Positions 1 through 10,718 of a stretch of 64,000 nucleotides of DNA are shown here, piece after piece. The DNA is from Plasmodiophora brassicae (taxonomy: Eukaryota > Endomyxa: Phytomyxea > Phytomyxea > Plasmodiophorida). Within the stretch, counting starts at the first letter, position 1. Each line of letters begins with the position of its first letter. A program made the translations under genes and the position numbers. Location: NCBI GenBank assembly GCA_036867785.1, contig CP145417.1, forward strand, positions 744,001 through 808,000. Direction: 5' to 3'. Below the pieces are notes generated by a model, which did no database searches, was not told where the DNA came from, and saw nothing but the letters and a program-made list of their open reading frames with translations.

Positions 1-410
1 AGCTTGGTGATTGACCAGTTGACGTGCACGGTGCGCCACTTGCCGTCGATCAGGCGGTAGACCTGAGTCGAGTTCCAAGGCGTGCCGCATTTCTCTCCCC
101 CTTTCCCATCTGGGACGTAGTTGATCAAGTTGTAGGTGACGATGCCCATATCGCCAGCGTCGTTGACGATCACCTTGGTGTTCAGGAAATCGTTGCGCAC
201 GATGTTGAGCTTGCCTTCGAAGAACTTTCGAAAGTAGGCCTCAACCTGCTGACGGCCTGCCAGCAGCCCGTCGGTCATCGGGTCGAAGTACGTCACGTCG
301 TCACTGTAGATCTCCAAGGCCCCGTCGACATCGCCCTTGTTCCAGCGCTCGTTGATGTAGTTCTCCAAGCCGAGGAGCGTCTCCTTGACCTTCCCTACGT
401 CAGCCTTCAT
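1..410 (-). CDS. SnoaL-like / NTF2-fold protein (3' part beyond window)
   Basis: Reading the minus strand from the ATG at 408-410 gives an open frame of 136 codons that runs off the left edge, so the stop is not seen. The protein starts MKADVGKVKETLLGLENYI and contains a central FDPMTDGLLAGR-like segment followed by VYRLIDGKWRTVHVN. This helix-then-sheet layout with a late W-R-x-x-H-x-N strand is typical of the SnoaL/DUF4440/ketosteroid-isomerase-like NTF2 fold, usually 120-150 residues, so little is probably missing. Members bind or isomerise small hydrophobic molecules or act as dimerisation domains; the substrate cannot be told from sequence. No signal peptide is visible. The frame stays open upstream of the ATG, so an extra 5' exon is possible. 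Confidence 0.75.
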   Translation of the reverse strand, partial: MKADVGKVKETLLGLENYINERWNKGDVDGALEIYSDDVTYFDPMTDGLLAGRQQVEAYFRKFFEGKLNIVRNDFLNTKVIVNDAGDMGIVTYNLINYVPDGKGGEKCGTPWNSTQVYRLIDGKWRTVHVNWSITK

Positions 411-1612
411 ATCGTCTGTGATGATCACTGCGTGCACACGTCCAGAAGCCAACGGACGGCGTCGCCCCTGTCGATCGCTTCTGATCTGTTCACGACCGTC
501 GACCAACGACCAAAACCAAAATTAGAAGGTGACTGGGACTGCGCGCATGCCGCGCGAACGGCTGGCGGACTGGGGCTGTCCCGGCTTGGGCGCCCGTGAC
601 AGGAGGTCACGCGCTCACGCGGCGGCAGCCACGCGGCCCACTGTCACGCAGCAACGCGCGAGTCTCGATTGGGCCTCCGTCTCGGAACGCCGCCGCGCCT
701 CCCAGGACGGGCTGCCCCTTGCCCTTCGTTGTCCCGGGCTGAGCCTGAACCAAGTTGCCGCTTATCGAGCTGTGGAAGGTGACTGCAATTTCTCTCGAGG
801 CTGAATGCTCAAAGAAGTGCTGTTTGATCTCTGGTCCGGAGGCACGTGCCCGACGTTGTTACGTACTGCACGTCCGGCCGAAGCAGAACTCAGAATGGCC
901 TCGAGATCGTGGTGCGTCAGAGCGGGAAGGGAGGAGCGGCTGGACCAGGATCACGGGCGTTGACCCAGCTGAAGACAAAGACGTGGCACGGACGATTGTT
1001 CTGTTTAGGTGCTCAGCTGGTCCCCGTTCGCCAAACAGCGTGGCCTCGAAGAACGCCCGCTCAGTAACGGTTCAACAGCGACCAAGGTGAAAGTCCATTC
1101 CCGTCGATGTCAAAACCAGATGGAACGTACACCCCAAATCATATTCCGCATGTCAAATGCCACCTCTTATCGACGTTTGCAGATCGCATCGTTCCTGTCG
1201 ATGTAAGATGTGGGAAAACGCGGACCATCTCTTACATTACCGGCACCAAGCCGCGCCTCCCGACAGGCATCAGCAACCTGGACAGCCATTGATAACCTGA
1301 ACGCAACCGACGGTGCTCGAAATGGCACCGAGCACTTTCGCGCGCCTGGTGCCTGTCTTGGTTGAGAAGATGGTAACTGACAAACAAACGCGAAATCAAC
1401 TGGCAAAGCTCGATTCAGACGTGGACGGCAGTGCTGACACAGGCAATTTGCCAAACCGTGGCATGACGGGCGACGGAAACAGCATCCACCGCCGATGAGT
1501 TTGAAAACGTCGGCCGTTTATATTGAACCGCTACGAGGTGTATCCGTAGCATACTTCGCAAGAGTAAAGCGGCACCCAGTGGGGATTTGTGTAGCATGCT
1601 GGGACCCTCCTC
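411..1612. other. Gap without a recognisable gene
   Basis: About 1.2 kb. Open frames here are short, start mostly at non-ATG codons and show no recognisable domain or splice-compatible continuation. I see no RNA gene or repeat. It probably holds the promoter of the SnoaL-like gene on its left side. Confidence 0.5.
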
Positions 1613-1938
1613 CTACTTCTTTGGCGGGGTCTTCCACTGCAGCAGGGCGCGACGCATGCTGGGCGTCAGCGGCCGGGACCCCTGCTCGCTGAAAATACGT
1701 TCGAGCTCCTGAATCTCTTTCAGGTCGAGCAACCTACGCAATCTGGCTTTCTGATCGCGGTCACGCCTGCGGGCCAGCCACGCGTCAGACCCGGTCTGGC
1801 GACGGTGACGTAGCGACCTTACTCATGGCCTCGCTGTATGGTTTCGTTGTACTCGGGCGCTGTCGGATTGACGCGCTTGTACGACAACCGACGTAGGGCC
1901 GTCGTGGGCGTCGCCAGCGCGCGCAACTTGGTGAACAT
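1613..1938 (-). CDS. Small two-exon protein, probably mitochondrial
   Basis: Exons on the minus strand are 1938-1823 and 1766-1613, joined across a 56-bp GT-AG intron (1767-1822, GTAAGG donor, CTGAC branch motif). The product is 89 residues. Residues 1-20 (MFTKLRALATPTTALRRLSY) are basic, hydroxylated and free of acidic residues, as in mitochondrial presequences. The C-terminal half is a charged amphipathic helix rich in Arg, Lys and Glu, ending in KTPPKK. Without the intron the two open frames are out of phase, which is why a simple ORF view misses it. I do not recognise the family; size and layout would suit a small respiratory-complex assembly factor or mitoribosomal subunit, but that is a guess. 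A longer ORF start exists at 2046, less convincing as a presequence. Confidence 0.6.
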
Positions 1939-2224
1939 CTTGCCAGTGTGCGCGTGACTTAAATACAGCGTCAGAGTGATCTCCAGGCGGCCGCCGACGT
2001 CCGCTTCCCGGTTGGAGTTAGATGATCGTCGGGTACTCCTGCTCACACATCAACCAACCGTACCCATGGAGTTCTGTGTGCCCAGACGCGCGGATCCCTT
2101 CTGACGGATCTGATGCTGGACTGCTGCACAACGTTCATACCGGCCATGTCGATTGACGGACATCAGCTCCTAGAACCGATCGCAAGCCAGAGACGTCATG
2201 CATACTAGTAATTCGCCGTGTCGG

Positions 2225-2400
2225 TGCCGACAATCTGTCGCGCCCGAAGGAACCCTGTTGCTCGTTTCCGACGTCAATGCTGTTGACGCACAGAGGGAAA
2301 ACACTGTTGGTCGTCGCGGCTGAACCTGGGTTCCCTGAGATCGCGTACCCGGTGTTCCAGCCAGGTGCTGACCCCAACCAGGTCATTTCACGGGCAAGAA
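2225..2400 (+). pseudogene. Ankyrin-repeat gene remnant
   Basis: Two plus-strand frames together resemble one ankyrin repeat: one frame reads SDVNAVDAQ and, one base out of frame, the next reads GKTLLVVAAEPGFPEIAYP then FQPGADPN. The closest match in the window is the repeat in the Skp1-ankyrin gene around 9.3 kb (ARGRTPLMVAARCGFGDIAF then RRGADPN). The single-base frame break between the halves, the lack of neighbouring repeats in frame and the absence of a start or stop that fits indicate a decayed fragment of a duplicated ankyrin gene, not an exon. Its 5' and 3' limits are uncertain. Confidence 0.5.
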
Positions 2401-2596
2401 TACGTTATCCGATCATGGCGTGTGGGGTGGTGACCTCCTCCACTCCATGTCAACTCCTCTGTGGGCCATACCGTTCGGGGTAATTATGTAGAGGGCCCCT
2501 CCCGCCGCTCCGTTGAACGCCTGTGACTGGGACGGCTCTACAATCGTGAGTGCAGAGAATCGGTTGGCGAGGTGACGACGTTGAACGGCAGTTATA

Positions 2597-3178
2597 ATGA
2601 ATGACGTCGATCGGGTGACAGCTCATTATGAAGCGCGCGACCGGGCAAACGCGGCTAAACTGAAACTGCTCTGCAAACAATACGATGATCACATCAGTAC
2701 GAAACACGACGTCGGCAGCAGCCGACCGCCGAACGCATCCTCCTTATTGTATGCTGTTGCAGGGCAACTTGCCGACGAACTCCAAACCGCAAGACAGGTC
2801 GCTCGCGAAGCTCAGGCGGCTGAGAAGGCTGTAAGACCGCTAGTTATGTCTGAACACGGCTCTCTGACCGCTAATACGTGCCGCGAAGGCAACGGATAAG
2901 AACAACGCCCTGGAAACGAGTCTTCAGGAGATGCAACTCGACTGCAAGGACAAGATCGATGCGGCCATGGCGATGGTCGCAGAGTATCCAACAAGGTTGC
3001 TAAGGGAGCCCCGGGTGGACATCCAGACGTCAACGCCGAAGCGGCCACCATTGCCCGGCTCGAGAAAGACAACATCTGCCTGCGGCGGGACGCCCTGTTC
3101 CACCAAGCCGAATGCAGGCGTCTCCGCGAAGAAAGTCAGACTGCTAAACACATCCTCGGTTCCCCAGACCTTCGCTGA
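2597..3178 (+). CDS. Coiled-coil protein of unknown function
   Basis: Starts at ATG 2597. Exon 1 (2597-2830) is joined to the next exon by a 58-bp intron at 2831-2888 (GTAAGA donor, CTGACCGCTAAT before the AG), giving a continuous helix-forming sequence rich in Ala, Gln, Glu and Lys. A third stretch ending at TGA 3176-3178 contains EAATIARLEKDN and continues the heptad pattern, but it lies in a different frame from exon 2, and I could not find a GT-AG pair near 2975-3045 that restores phase. Either an unusual intron or a frameshift lies there, so the gene could be damaged. There is no signal peptide or membrane segment. It resembles the other coiled-coil proteins in the window only in composition. 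Confidence 0.45.
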
Positions 3179-3301
3179 CGCACAGTCCAGATGACAGGTT
3201 CAAGCGTATGGAGAAGCGGTCGCGCGCAGCAATGTATGGACGATCGAAGCAAACGGGATAAATGGGACAGTTCTTCTTGTTCATTCACGTGTCGACAACG
3301 A

Positions 3302-5305
3302 CTACGCCGACGACGCGTTCAGGTTCGCAAGCAGTCCATGCAGGGCGACATCATTGGCCATGGTCTCGATATAACTGTTTCCGACCCAGGCCGTCACTGC
3401 AATGCCGTCCAGATCGGTCGTGAACACGAACGACCCCAGTGTCTGTGCAGGCACGGTGCCTTCAGGCAGGTCGCTGATCGGCATCTTCTTCTCCGTGACC
3501 AAATGCTTGAACAGACCAAGCGAGAGACGGGCACGGCGCCGCGTGATGAACGGAAGCATAACATTGACACCGGACTGGGCGACGCGAAACATCGGCACCT
3601 TGTCGTCTTTTCGGCGGACGGCTTCGAAGACGGTCAGGCCGGCGTGATTGACCCGTTCGTAGCCTTCGGCAGCGTCTTTGGCATGCCAGTTGGACAGCAG
3701 GTTGGACACGCCCGAGTTCACGAGATGTATGCGCCGGATAACGGCCATGTTGCCGGATCGGCACCACAGACGGTCGAGCGGGAACTCTGACGACAGACCG
3801 AACGTGTCGACCAGATGGGCAAGTAATTCGCGCTGCTCTGGACAGTCGACGAGCCGGAAGTACCGTTCCGATCCAGTCTTTGGAGCGCCCTTGGCCTTGC
3901 CGCGTCTCTTACGCGCATCCCCTTGCCTTTCCTTGCCGTTATGCTGAGACTCGGAACCGCTCCCGACAGCATCAGCCGACGTGGAATCGTCGCCCATGGC
4001 AGCAACAGCAGGGGCTTCTTGGAACCTGCGAGGGACCTTCGCCGTCGGCGATTTCTCGAGGACGGCGATGAAGAACCCACCAGTGTCCTGATCGTGGGGA
4101 ACCACACGAACGCATCGCTCGAGATGATATCGGCCCAGCTCTTCGGCGGACGGGGGGAACAAGCTCTCGCGTAAATCAGCGTTAGGGGTTTCGACGTGGT
4201 TCATGTCGCGATCGAACACGGTCCAGGTTGAAAGACCGGGGCGACGCGATAGTCCAGGGAGTCGGCTGGAGACGTCGACCAGCGACAGTTCATCGCCATG
4301 GTCGCGTAGCAGTTGTGCGACGACGGCCTCGTTCTCGAGAGGGTTGAAACTGCAGGTCGAGTACACCATGCGACCACCGGGGCGAAGCAGCTGAACGCAT
4401 CGTGAGGCGATCGTGTGCTGCAGCCGATGCAGCGAGATGCCGTTTCCGCTCGACCAGTTCATCCAGATCTTGGTCACCTTCCTCGTCGTCGCGTCGCCTG
4501 TACAAGGCACATCACAGAGGATGCGGTCGTACTGCATGTTGCACAGCGTTGGCAGCCGCTGCGCATCGTAATGCACGACCGTGAAGCAGGGGACATTGAG
4601 TCGGTTCAGCTGATGGACAAGGTTGTTCGCACGCGCGGGAGACGCGTCATTTGCGACGATAAACCCTTCCGGCATTGGAGTCTCCCGCGTCAGCATCTCC
4701 AGCAGCTGCGCCGTCTTGCTTCCAGGTGCCGCACACGCATCAAGAACTGTTGGAGACGTCAATCAAGCATAAGGCGCGATAGAACCACACCGACCTATGT
4801 GCGAGGGTTCGACGTCGAGAAGCAGCGGTGGGATCATGGACACGACCTCCTGACGCGTTATGAACCCATCGTTGTGCAGCGACTGGACCCACTTGTTCAG
4901 AGATTCAAGCTCGGGGTGTTTCTTGATCTGACGTTTCGAGCAGCCAATGTGCCACGCGGATGGGTACCAAGGCAGGAGGCGCGGGGCGCTGATGGCGTCC
5001 TGGCCGTCGAGCGGGACGGCGTTGGCAATCGCGTCGAAATCGCCTCGCTCCAGACGCGACACGAGCGCACCGACCGGCATGTTCCTGTTGAACCGGAACG
5101 AGACGGGCAGCGGCGAATCGCAGCACGCGATGAACGTGTCCCATTCGTCGTCGCGGACGATGCCCTGCGCCTTGTAGTACGCGATGAACTTCTCGCTGAC
5201 CGGAATCTCGGACCATCCGCCCTGGTCGACCTCGGCGACCTTATCCTCGACATCGCGTACCTTGCGCTTCTTGCTCTTGCGCGCGTTCGCCGCCGATCGT
5301 GCCAT
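3302..5305 (-). CDS. NSUN2: tRNA (cytosine-5-)-methyltransferase, NSUN2/Trm4 type
   Basis: Two exons (5305-4795 and 4746-3302) with a 48-bp intron at 4747-4794 (GTCGGT donor) give 651 residues, close to the size of Trm4/NSUN2. The splice restores the SAM-binding motif HIVLDACAAPGSKT. Later come DRILCDVPCTGD (motif IV with the PC dipeptide) and GGRMVYSTCSFNPLENEA (motif VI with the TC dipeptide); the two cysteines are the catalytic nucleophile and the release cysteine of the RsmB/Nop2/NSUN family. The LERCVRVVPHDQDTGGFF motif and the C-terminal region after a Lys-rich linker match the eukaryotic Trm4 clade. The N-terminus carries a basic ARKSKKRKVRD stretch that could act as a nuclear signal. 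Expected role: m5C formation in tRNA, mainly nuclear. A 24-bp tandem repeat lies just upstream of the start. Confidence 0.95.
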
Positions 5306-5371
5306 ATCAGCGAAGCGGGCAGGTGACGAGCTAGACCAGGGAACTGCGCCCGTGGCCGTCGCGGACTGCGC

Positions 5372-5482
5372 GACTGCCGACTACCTGACTGCCGACTACC
5401 TAACCAGTAAGACTGCCGACTACCTAACCAGTAACATTGCCGACTACCTAACCAGTAAGACTGCCGACTACCTAACCAGTAA
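5372..5482. repeat. 24-bp tandem repeat, four full units plus a partial one
   Basis: Units of 24 bp beginning GACTGCCGACTACCTAACC occur head to tail at 5387-5410, 5411-5434, 5435-5458 (first bases changed) and 5459-5482, preceded by a 15-bp partial unit at 5372-5386. The units are almost identical, so the array is young. It lies about 70-180 bp upstream of the NSUN2 start codon, within its 5' UTR or promoter. Each unit contains CTAACCAG, which resembles a branch site plus 3' splice site. Confidence 0.95.
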
Positions 5483-5855
5483 CCTGCCATTGCTCGCCTC
5501 TTGCTGTTCTAGAACTGATCCCACAGGACGTCATTTCCTGCTGTGTCGCAACCGCTCGGAAGACGCATTTCCCTGGATAACCTGCGCGGGCTCCAGTCGT
5601 GGCGTCCGGAACGACGACAGGCAGACATGCTGGCGTGGGTACCTACCTACACGCGTCATCAGGTGGCGCCTGGATGCGACGCACCACGAGCGCCTTACAC
5701 GTTGCCCATGCTGGCGGTATCTCGCTGAATGAGTGAGGTCACTCTTGGTACGTCCTAGATCTCAGAGCTAAGGTCAGGGGGTTGTGCAGCGCCTTCGTTC
5801 CCGTTGGAAACGCAGGCGAGGGTGTCACCAGGTTTAACGCCCGCTAGCTGCTTTA
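5483..5855. other. Intergenic, nothing recognised
   Basis: Between the tandem repeat upstream of NSUN2 and the 3' end of ORC5. Only short frames without features are present. Confidence 0.5.
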
Positions 5856-7505
5856 CTACGAGACAGGAGCGTGCAGATATGCTGCAAACGGGACACCAAC
5901 ATCCTTGGCGAGGCATTCGACGGTATCCCGATCGATGTGGCAGACCAGCTTGGTGGTGTCCAGGATAGTGCGGCCGGAATTCGCTGAGAATGTGATAATC
6001 TTGAGATACTTGATTGCAACAAGATCGGCAATCTATAACTTCGTCAGCCCTCCGTTGGGCAAGTGCACATGGTGCGCACGCCAACCTGTGTGTACACGTT
6101 CTCGTTGATTGCGACGTCGGATTTGTCGGTCCTCAGACGGGCCAGAATGCCAAGCATGCGATCGAGGCTGAACTCTCTAGGGCCGCACAGGATCTGGGGC
6201 ATTTTAACAACAGTCTCCTCCCTGTCCCGCCTCCTTCGCTGCTTCCGTTCGTGCCTGAAAATCCTGTCGTCCGTTCCAACTGTACATCGAACGAAACGGT
6301 TAACAGACAACCATGGGAGCACAGCCGTCGATATAGGACCGACTTGGGTTGTACGATGCCAAGAACGACGCCACCAGGATAAACTTCGAGAGTCGGGACA
6401 AGTCAGGTGGATACGTCGTGGACTCGATATGCTTCTGAGGGGTGTAACCAGCGACATCGGCCGCGCTAACGGTATGCGTCCCGGCGTCGAACAGCAAGGG
6501 CTTCAGGTAGCTCTTCAGATTCAGGAGAGCGTGCGTGACGTTCCCATTGGCCTTCGACACCTCCCGCTCGTACACGGGACGCATCAACCCGACGTGATGA
6601 GCGAGTTCATCGATGTCCTGCATATCGGACGCCTTGATCATGTATCGAACTAACTCGTCGCTTGCCTGGCAGCGTTCTGCCAATATCTGCACCAGGTCGT
6701 CTGCCGATAACACGATATCCAGCGTCCTTGAAAACACATCCGTTCGTACATGGCTGATGGCGGCGGATTAAACAATGATGTGCTGACGTACAGTAAACCT
6801 ACATAGGGAAACGTGTCGCGATAACGAGCCTCAGGCCATGTACAGCGGCAGGAGCCTGCACGAGTTTCTCAAGGTCCTTGTCCCCAGGGGCGATGTGTGT
6901 GCAGACGACAGTGACCGCCGACGGCAGACTAACTGGAGCCAGCAAATCACGGACACCTTCACCATGTCAACGTGAGCGACACCCCATAACGCCCAGCAGC
7001 AGGAAATCGGCAAACCGATTCGCTTGCAGACAACCGCGAGGACCTCGTCGGCACTCATGCCACGCCCGGGGACCACGACGACGTCCGCAAACATGTCATC
7101 GGTCCATTGCCCCGTGACGAACACGAGCGTCGGCGACAGTGCATCGTGCAGTAGCTCGTGCAACTGCGACGCCCAGTCGAACCCGGTCGCCATGACGACG
7201 ACGACGACGGCGTCCGCAAAACGGCCTTGCTCCGTATTCGGCGTCCCCGTTGTGCTCCACTCGGCGGCGAGTGCCACCTGCACCCACGCCGACGTGGAAC
7301 CCACACAGATGCAGCGAAGCGAAGACGAGAGGCTGGCCAGCAACTGAAGGGAATCGGCGCACCTATCAAGCGTGACTGGTGTAAGCGCATCGTGCCCCTG
7401 TTGGCGGGCTTTGCTGCTGCTGGAGGTCGCCTGGACGGCGGGGAGCGGGAGGCCAAAAGGCGCGTAGCGGGCGACGATGGTGGTCCTGTACTCCGTGTTT
7501 GTCAT
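5856..7505 (-). CDS. ORC5: Origin recognition complex subunit 5
   Basis: Five exons (7505-7016, 6956-6803, 6753-6344, 6279-6086, 6032-5856), with introns of 59, 49, 64 and 53 bp, give 474 residues (human ORC5 is 435). The C-terminal half is diagnostic: LSRLSKFILVASFLASYNP, then a basic segment, then GPREFSLDRMLGIL, matching the ORC5 C-terminal domain. The N-terminal half aligns with the AAA+ module (IATRFPIHVRTDVFSRTLD before LSADDLVQIL), but where a Walker A GxxGxGKT should be, the sequence reads CICVGSTSAWVQVAL, with no GK[TS]. ATP binding by this subunit is therefore probably lost. ORC5 is part of the origin-binding ORC that loads MCM in the nucleus. The start at 7505 would overlap the 5' coding end of TRAPPC4 on the other strand by 29 bp, so an upstream exon or other start is possible. 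Confidence 0.88.
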
Positions 7506-7938
7506 CAACCGCGCCGGCGGTCTCATCTACTCGCAGACGATCAAGGCGAGCGCGAACCCGGCCGGATCCAGCCTCAACGACCAGCTGCGCCTGGCGTCGA
7601 CGTTCCACGGCCTGTCGACGATATCGCGGGAGCTGCTGGTCCGCGGCGATCGCGCCAAGGCCGGCGCCGATGACGCCGCCGGCGAAACGGGCGGCATCCA
7701 CACGATCCAGACCGAGCGCGTCAAGCTCCGCGCTATGACAACGCTGACCGGCGTCACATTCGTCGTCGTCGCCGCGGCGAACGCCCCGGATCTAACCGAA
7801 TTCCTTGAACGCCTTTATCGGATCTACGTCGATTACGCGCTGAAGAACCCGTTCTACGAGCTCGACATGCCCATCAAATGCCACTTGTTCGACCACCACC
7901 TTTCCGTACTTATCACTAAGACCACGTCGTCTCCATAA
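7477..7938 (+). CDS. TRAPPC4: TRAPP complex subunit 4 (Trs23 homolog)
   Basis: Single exon, 153 residues. The N-terminal YSVFVINRAGGLIYSQTI strand-turn and the later VVAAANAPDLTEFLERLYR, YALKNPFYELDMPIKCHLFD and terminal LFDHHLSVLI match the longin-like fold of TRAPPC4/Trs23 from end to end. The protein is near the plant length (about 140) and shorter than human or yeast (219), lacking the PDZ-like insertion those carry. TRAPPC4 is a core subunit of the TRAPP complexes, GEFs for Ypt1/Rab1 at ER-Golgi membranes. The gene is head-to-head with ORC5, so the two share a promoter region or even overlap at their 5' ends. Confidence 0.93.
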   Translation: MVVLYSVFVINRAGGLIYSQTIKASANPAGSSLNDQLRLASTFHGLSTISRELLVRGDRAKAGADDAAGETGGIHTIQTERVKLRAMTTLTGVTFVVVAAANAPDLTEFLERLYRIYVDYALKNPFYELDMPIKCHLFDHHLSVLITKTTSSP

Positions 7939-8650
7939 AAGGGCGGCGTCGAGTGTCGACGATGCGGTCGGGTCCTGAGGTGACCGCTGGGTGCTGTCGT
8001 CCCATGCATCCTGTTAATGACGACGCACATCAGCGCGTTCCTGGCGGACGAGCCACCAGGTCCTCGACGCAATAGCAAGAACGACAGATCAGTCTGCCTG
8101 GGTCCTCCAGCAATCCTCAGTACGATCCTGCCCTGCGCACCGATCGATGTCCAGCAGGGATACATCCTGGATCATGACAGGTCGACCAACTTCGTACCCT
8201 GGATCACCGGGCGGCGATATGCAGCGGCGACTTACAGTTGTCATCAGCCGCATTCACGCAAACACCGCCGACCTGGAGCAGGGCCTTGTTGGTGTCATCT
8301 GATCAGGGTGCGGTTGCCGTCGACTTGTCGTTATGCTTCTTGTAGGCGTTACCATCAGCACCCAGCCGAACCAGCACAAGGAAGATCGTTTGCAGCCGAG
8401 ACGGCCTTCGCTCGATCGAAGTCAACGACTTGTGGCAGGGAAGAATTTAGGCGACGCGTCGTTCGTGCACGACGTCTTCCGCGTCTGATCGACGAGCCCA
8501 TTGACGCCGCTGGCTGCATCGGAGTCGTTGCCAAGTGTGCTGGACATTGGCGAGAACGAGCTTGCCGTGCTGCCGACATCTTTACCTTGTTTCGTGCCTG
8601 AATCCCCAGTCTCGTACAGTAGGACGTAACATTGTACAGGACACGCGACA
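7939..8650. other. Gap with only weak ankyrin-like traces
   Basis: About 700 bp between TRAPPC4 and the Skp1-ankyrin gene. On the minus strand near 8330-8400 one frame reads LVLVRLGADGNAYKKHN, vaguely like the end of an ankyrin repeat, but flanking codons do not extend it and there are stops on both sides. No confident gene. Confidence 0.4.
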
Positions 8651-10718
8651 TCACTTTATTGTTTTAGCAACCTTCTGGGCTCGGCTTCGTAACAGTGCTG
8701 TGATAGCCTCGTCGTTGATGGATTCTGCCAGATCAATGGTTGAGGTTTCAATACGGGCGCCACTATCGACCAGGTACTCAACGACGTCGAGGTAGCCGGT
8801 GGACACCGCCACGGTTAGCAGATCCTGACCCGTGGAGGTTTCCTTCGAATCCCAATCCACGATGAGGCTCTTCGTGATCTCGGCCAACGAGCTTGTGTCC
8901 CGCCTGCGAATGGCGTCTTCGAGCGCGTCCTCGAGGCAGGCGCCCGCATCGCTCAGGAACGCCACCATGTCCGAGCAGGAATCCGATTTCGCCTGGGTGC
9001 ACGCCGCCAAGTACATCAGACTGGTTCCCTTGCTGGACTTCACGTCGCCATCTGCATCGGCACGCACGAGAATCTCAACCATCCATTCCTTGCCAGAAAC
9101 AATGGCCATCTCCAGCGCCGTCATGCTCGACGCATCGCGAGCGTTCAGGTCCTGGGTGGCTCGGGACAGGGCCCATGCCACCCACTTGACAACCAGGGGT
9201 GTCTCCTCGGTCTTCTCGTCGATGAGATTCATTAGCGCATTCTTGCCAGAGGAGTCGGCCAGATTCGGGTCGGCCCCTCGACGAAACAATGAGAAAGCGA
9301 TGTCACCGAACCCGCAGCGGGCAGCAACCATCAAAGGCGTCCTGCCCCGCGCATCACGAGCATTGATGTCTAGCAGAAATCCATCCTGGAACAAGACGTC
9401 GACCGTATTCCTGGCCTTGTTCCGGACGGCGATATGCAGAGGGGTGTCGCCAGCGTTATCAGTCACGTTCACGTTTGCACGCGCCTCCAGCAGGACCTTG
9501 ACCATATCATCGGATTGATTGTGGCATGCGATGTGTAGGGCGGTTGTCGAATCATTGCAGTCCTGCCTCCTGACGGCGTTAACGTCGGCACCGTACCGAA
9601 TCAGTAACCTGCATATCGCGTCAGACAGATCGTGGTCCGCCGCGAAATGAAGCGCCGTCTGCTCCGAGTCGCCGTCCCGCGAGTTCGGATCGGCGCCGTA
9701 CTCCAACAGCTTCTCAATGATTTGTTCGTTCCCCATAGCCAGTGCCGAAACCAGAATCGGCTCACCGAAGCATGCGCACTCGTTCACATCGCAGACGTCG
9801 GCCAGCACATCCACAAGCGACACGTCACCGCGCTCGATCGCCATCTGCAACGGGGGCCGGAAGCGCAGATCGTTGTCGAATACGGACGGATTCTCAACGC
9901 GGCGAACCAGGACGGCAACGGCTTCAGACGAACAGTCTGCGGATGACAGTTCGCTCTGCAAGGCGTCCTCGACGACGCCGTTGCATGCGCTGGGCAGCAG
10001 CCAGTTCAGTATCATATCCATCAGGGCGTAATCCCGACGGAGCCTCGCCCGATCGAATTCGATAAAAGGCGGAGACGCAGAGCTCAGGCGACGCGTCACC
10101 AACACTCGCACGATCATATCAGGGATGCGTCTGCACTGTCGATGATTAGATACGGCGGATGACGGAGGCGTGCTGCAAGCGAGCACCGACCCTTTTCCAG
10201 GATGGCGCCAGATGTCCAGGCACTCCTTGAACGGCTTGCCTCGAGTCTTGTCCACCAGCTCATGGACAATGCCTTCGAACAGGTAGGTTATGTCGAGATA
10301 ATTGGCAGCATGCAGCAGTGCACGCCACTGGCGCTCGGGCGGCTTCGCCTGGCGCAGGTCGTCTATCCACCGGGCCGCGCCGTACCGACCCGTATCGTCC
10401 ATCGATAGGAACGAACCGATCTGCCACCAGCGGCCAATGGTCAGCAGTTCGGTTGTTGGCCCTGTTTGCATGGAATGGAGAGCATACGAGTTTCAGGGTA
10501 CCCTCGTCGGTCGGAACGGTGACTCTGACTGCATCGGGATCTTTGTCAAACATGTTGGTCATCAGACGTGAATGTTGGGCGGCCAGCGCCCCTGGTACAC
10601 GGACGCGCACATCGACCTTCTCCTCGGCAACGATCTCTACGACCTTCGGGGTCGTCGCATTGATGCCGTCCGGTGCAACGAGGCCTTCGCACCCGCCGAG
10701 TGTCACTGGACCGTCCAT
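8651..10718 (-). CDS. Skp1/BTB-fold protein fused to ankyrin repeats
   Basis: Two exons (10718-10488 and 10420-8651), 67-bp intron with CTGCTGAC branch motif, phase 0 on both sides; 666 residues. Residues 1-120 follow Skp1/POZ order: VRVPGALAAQHSRLMTNMF, an acidic DEGTLKL strand, then after the intron LLHAANYLDITYLFEGIV and VDKTRGKPFKECLDIW, which mirror the Skp1 AANYLDIKGLLD and IKGKTPEEIRKTF helices. The rest contains about ten ankyrin repeats, e.g. DSEQTALHFAADHDLSDAI and RTPLMVAARCGFGDIAF. Skp1 links cullin-1 to F-box substrate receptors; a fused ankyrin array could let it recruit substrates directly, but this is inference. The predicted protein is cytosolic or nuclear, with no signal peptide. 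An additional 5' exon is possible because the frame stays open upstream of ATG 10718. Confidence 0.85.

Noticed and set aside
8017-8601. Plus-strand frame of 194 codons
   Set aside because: Cys/Arg/His-rich with no domain; typical random GC-rich frame.
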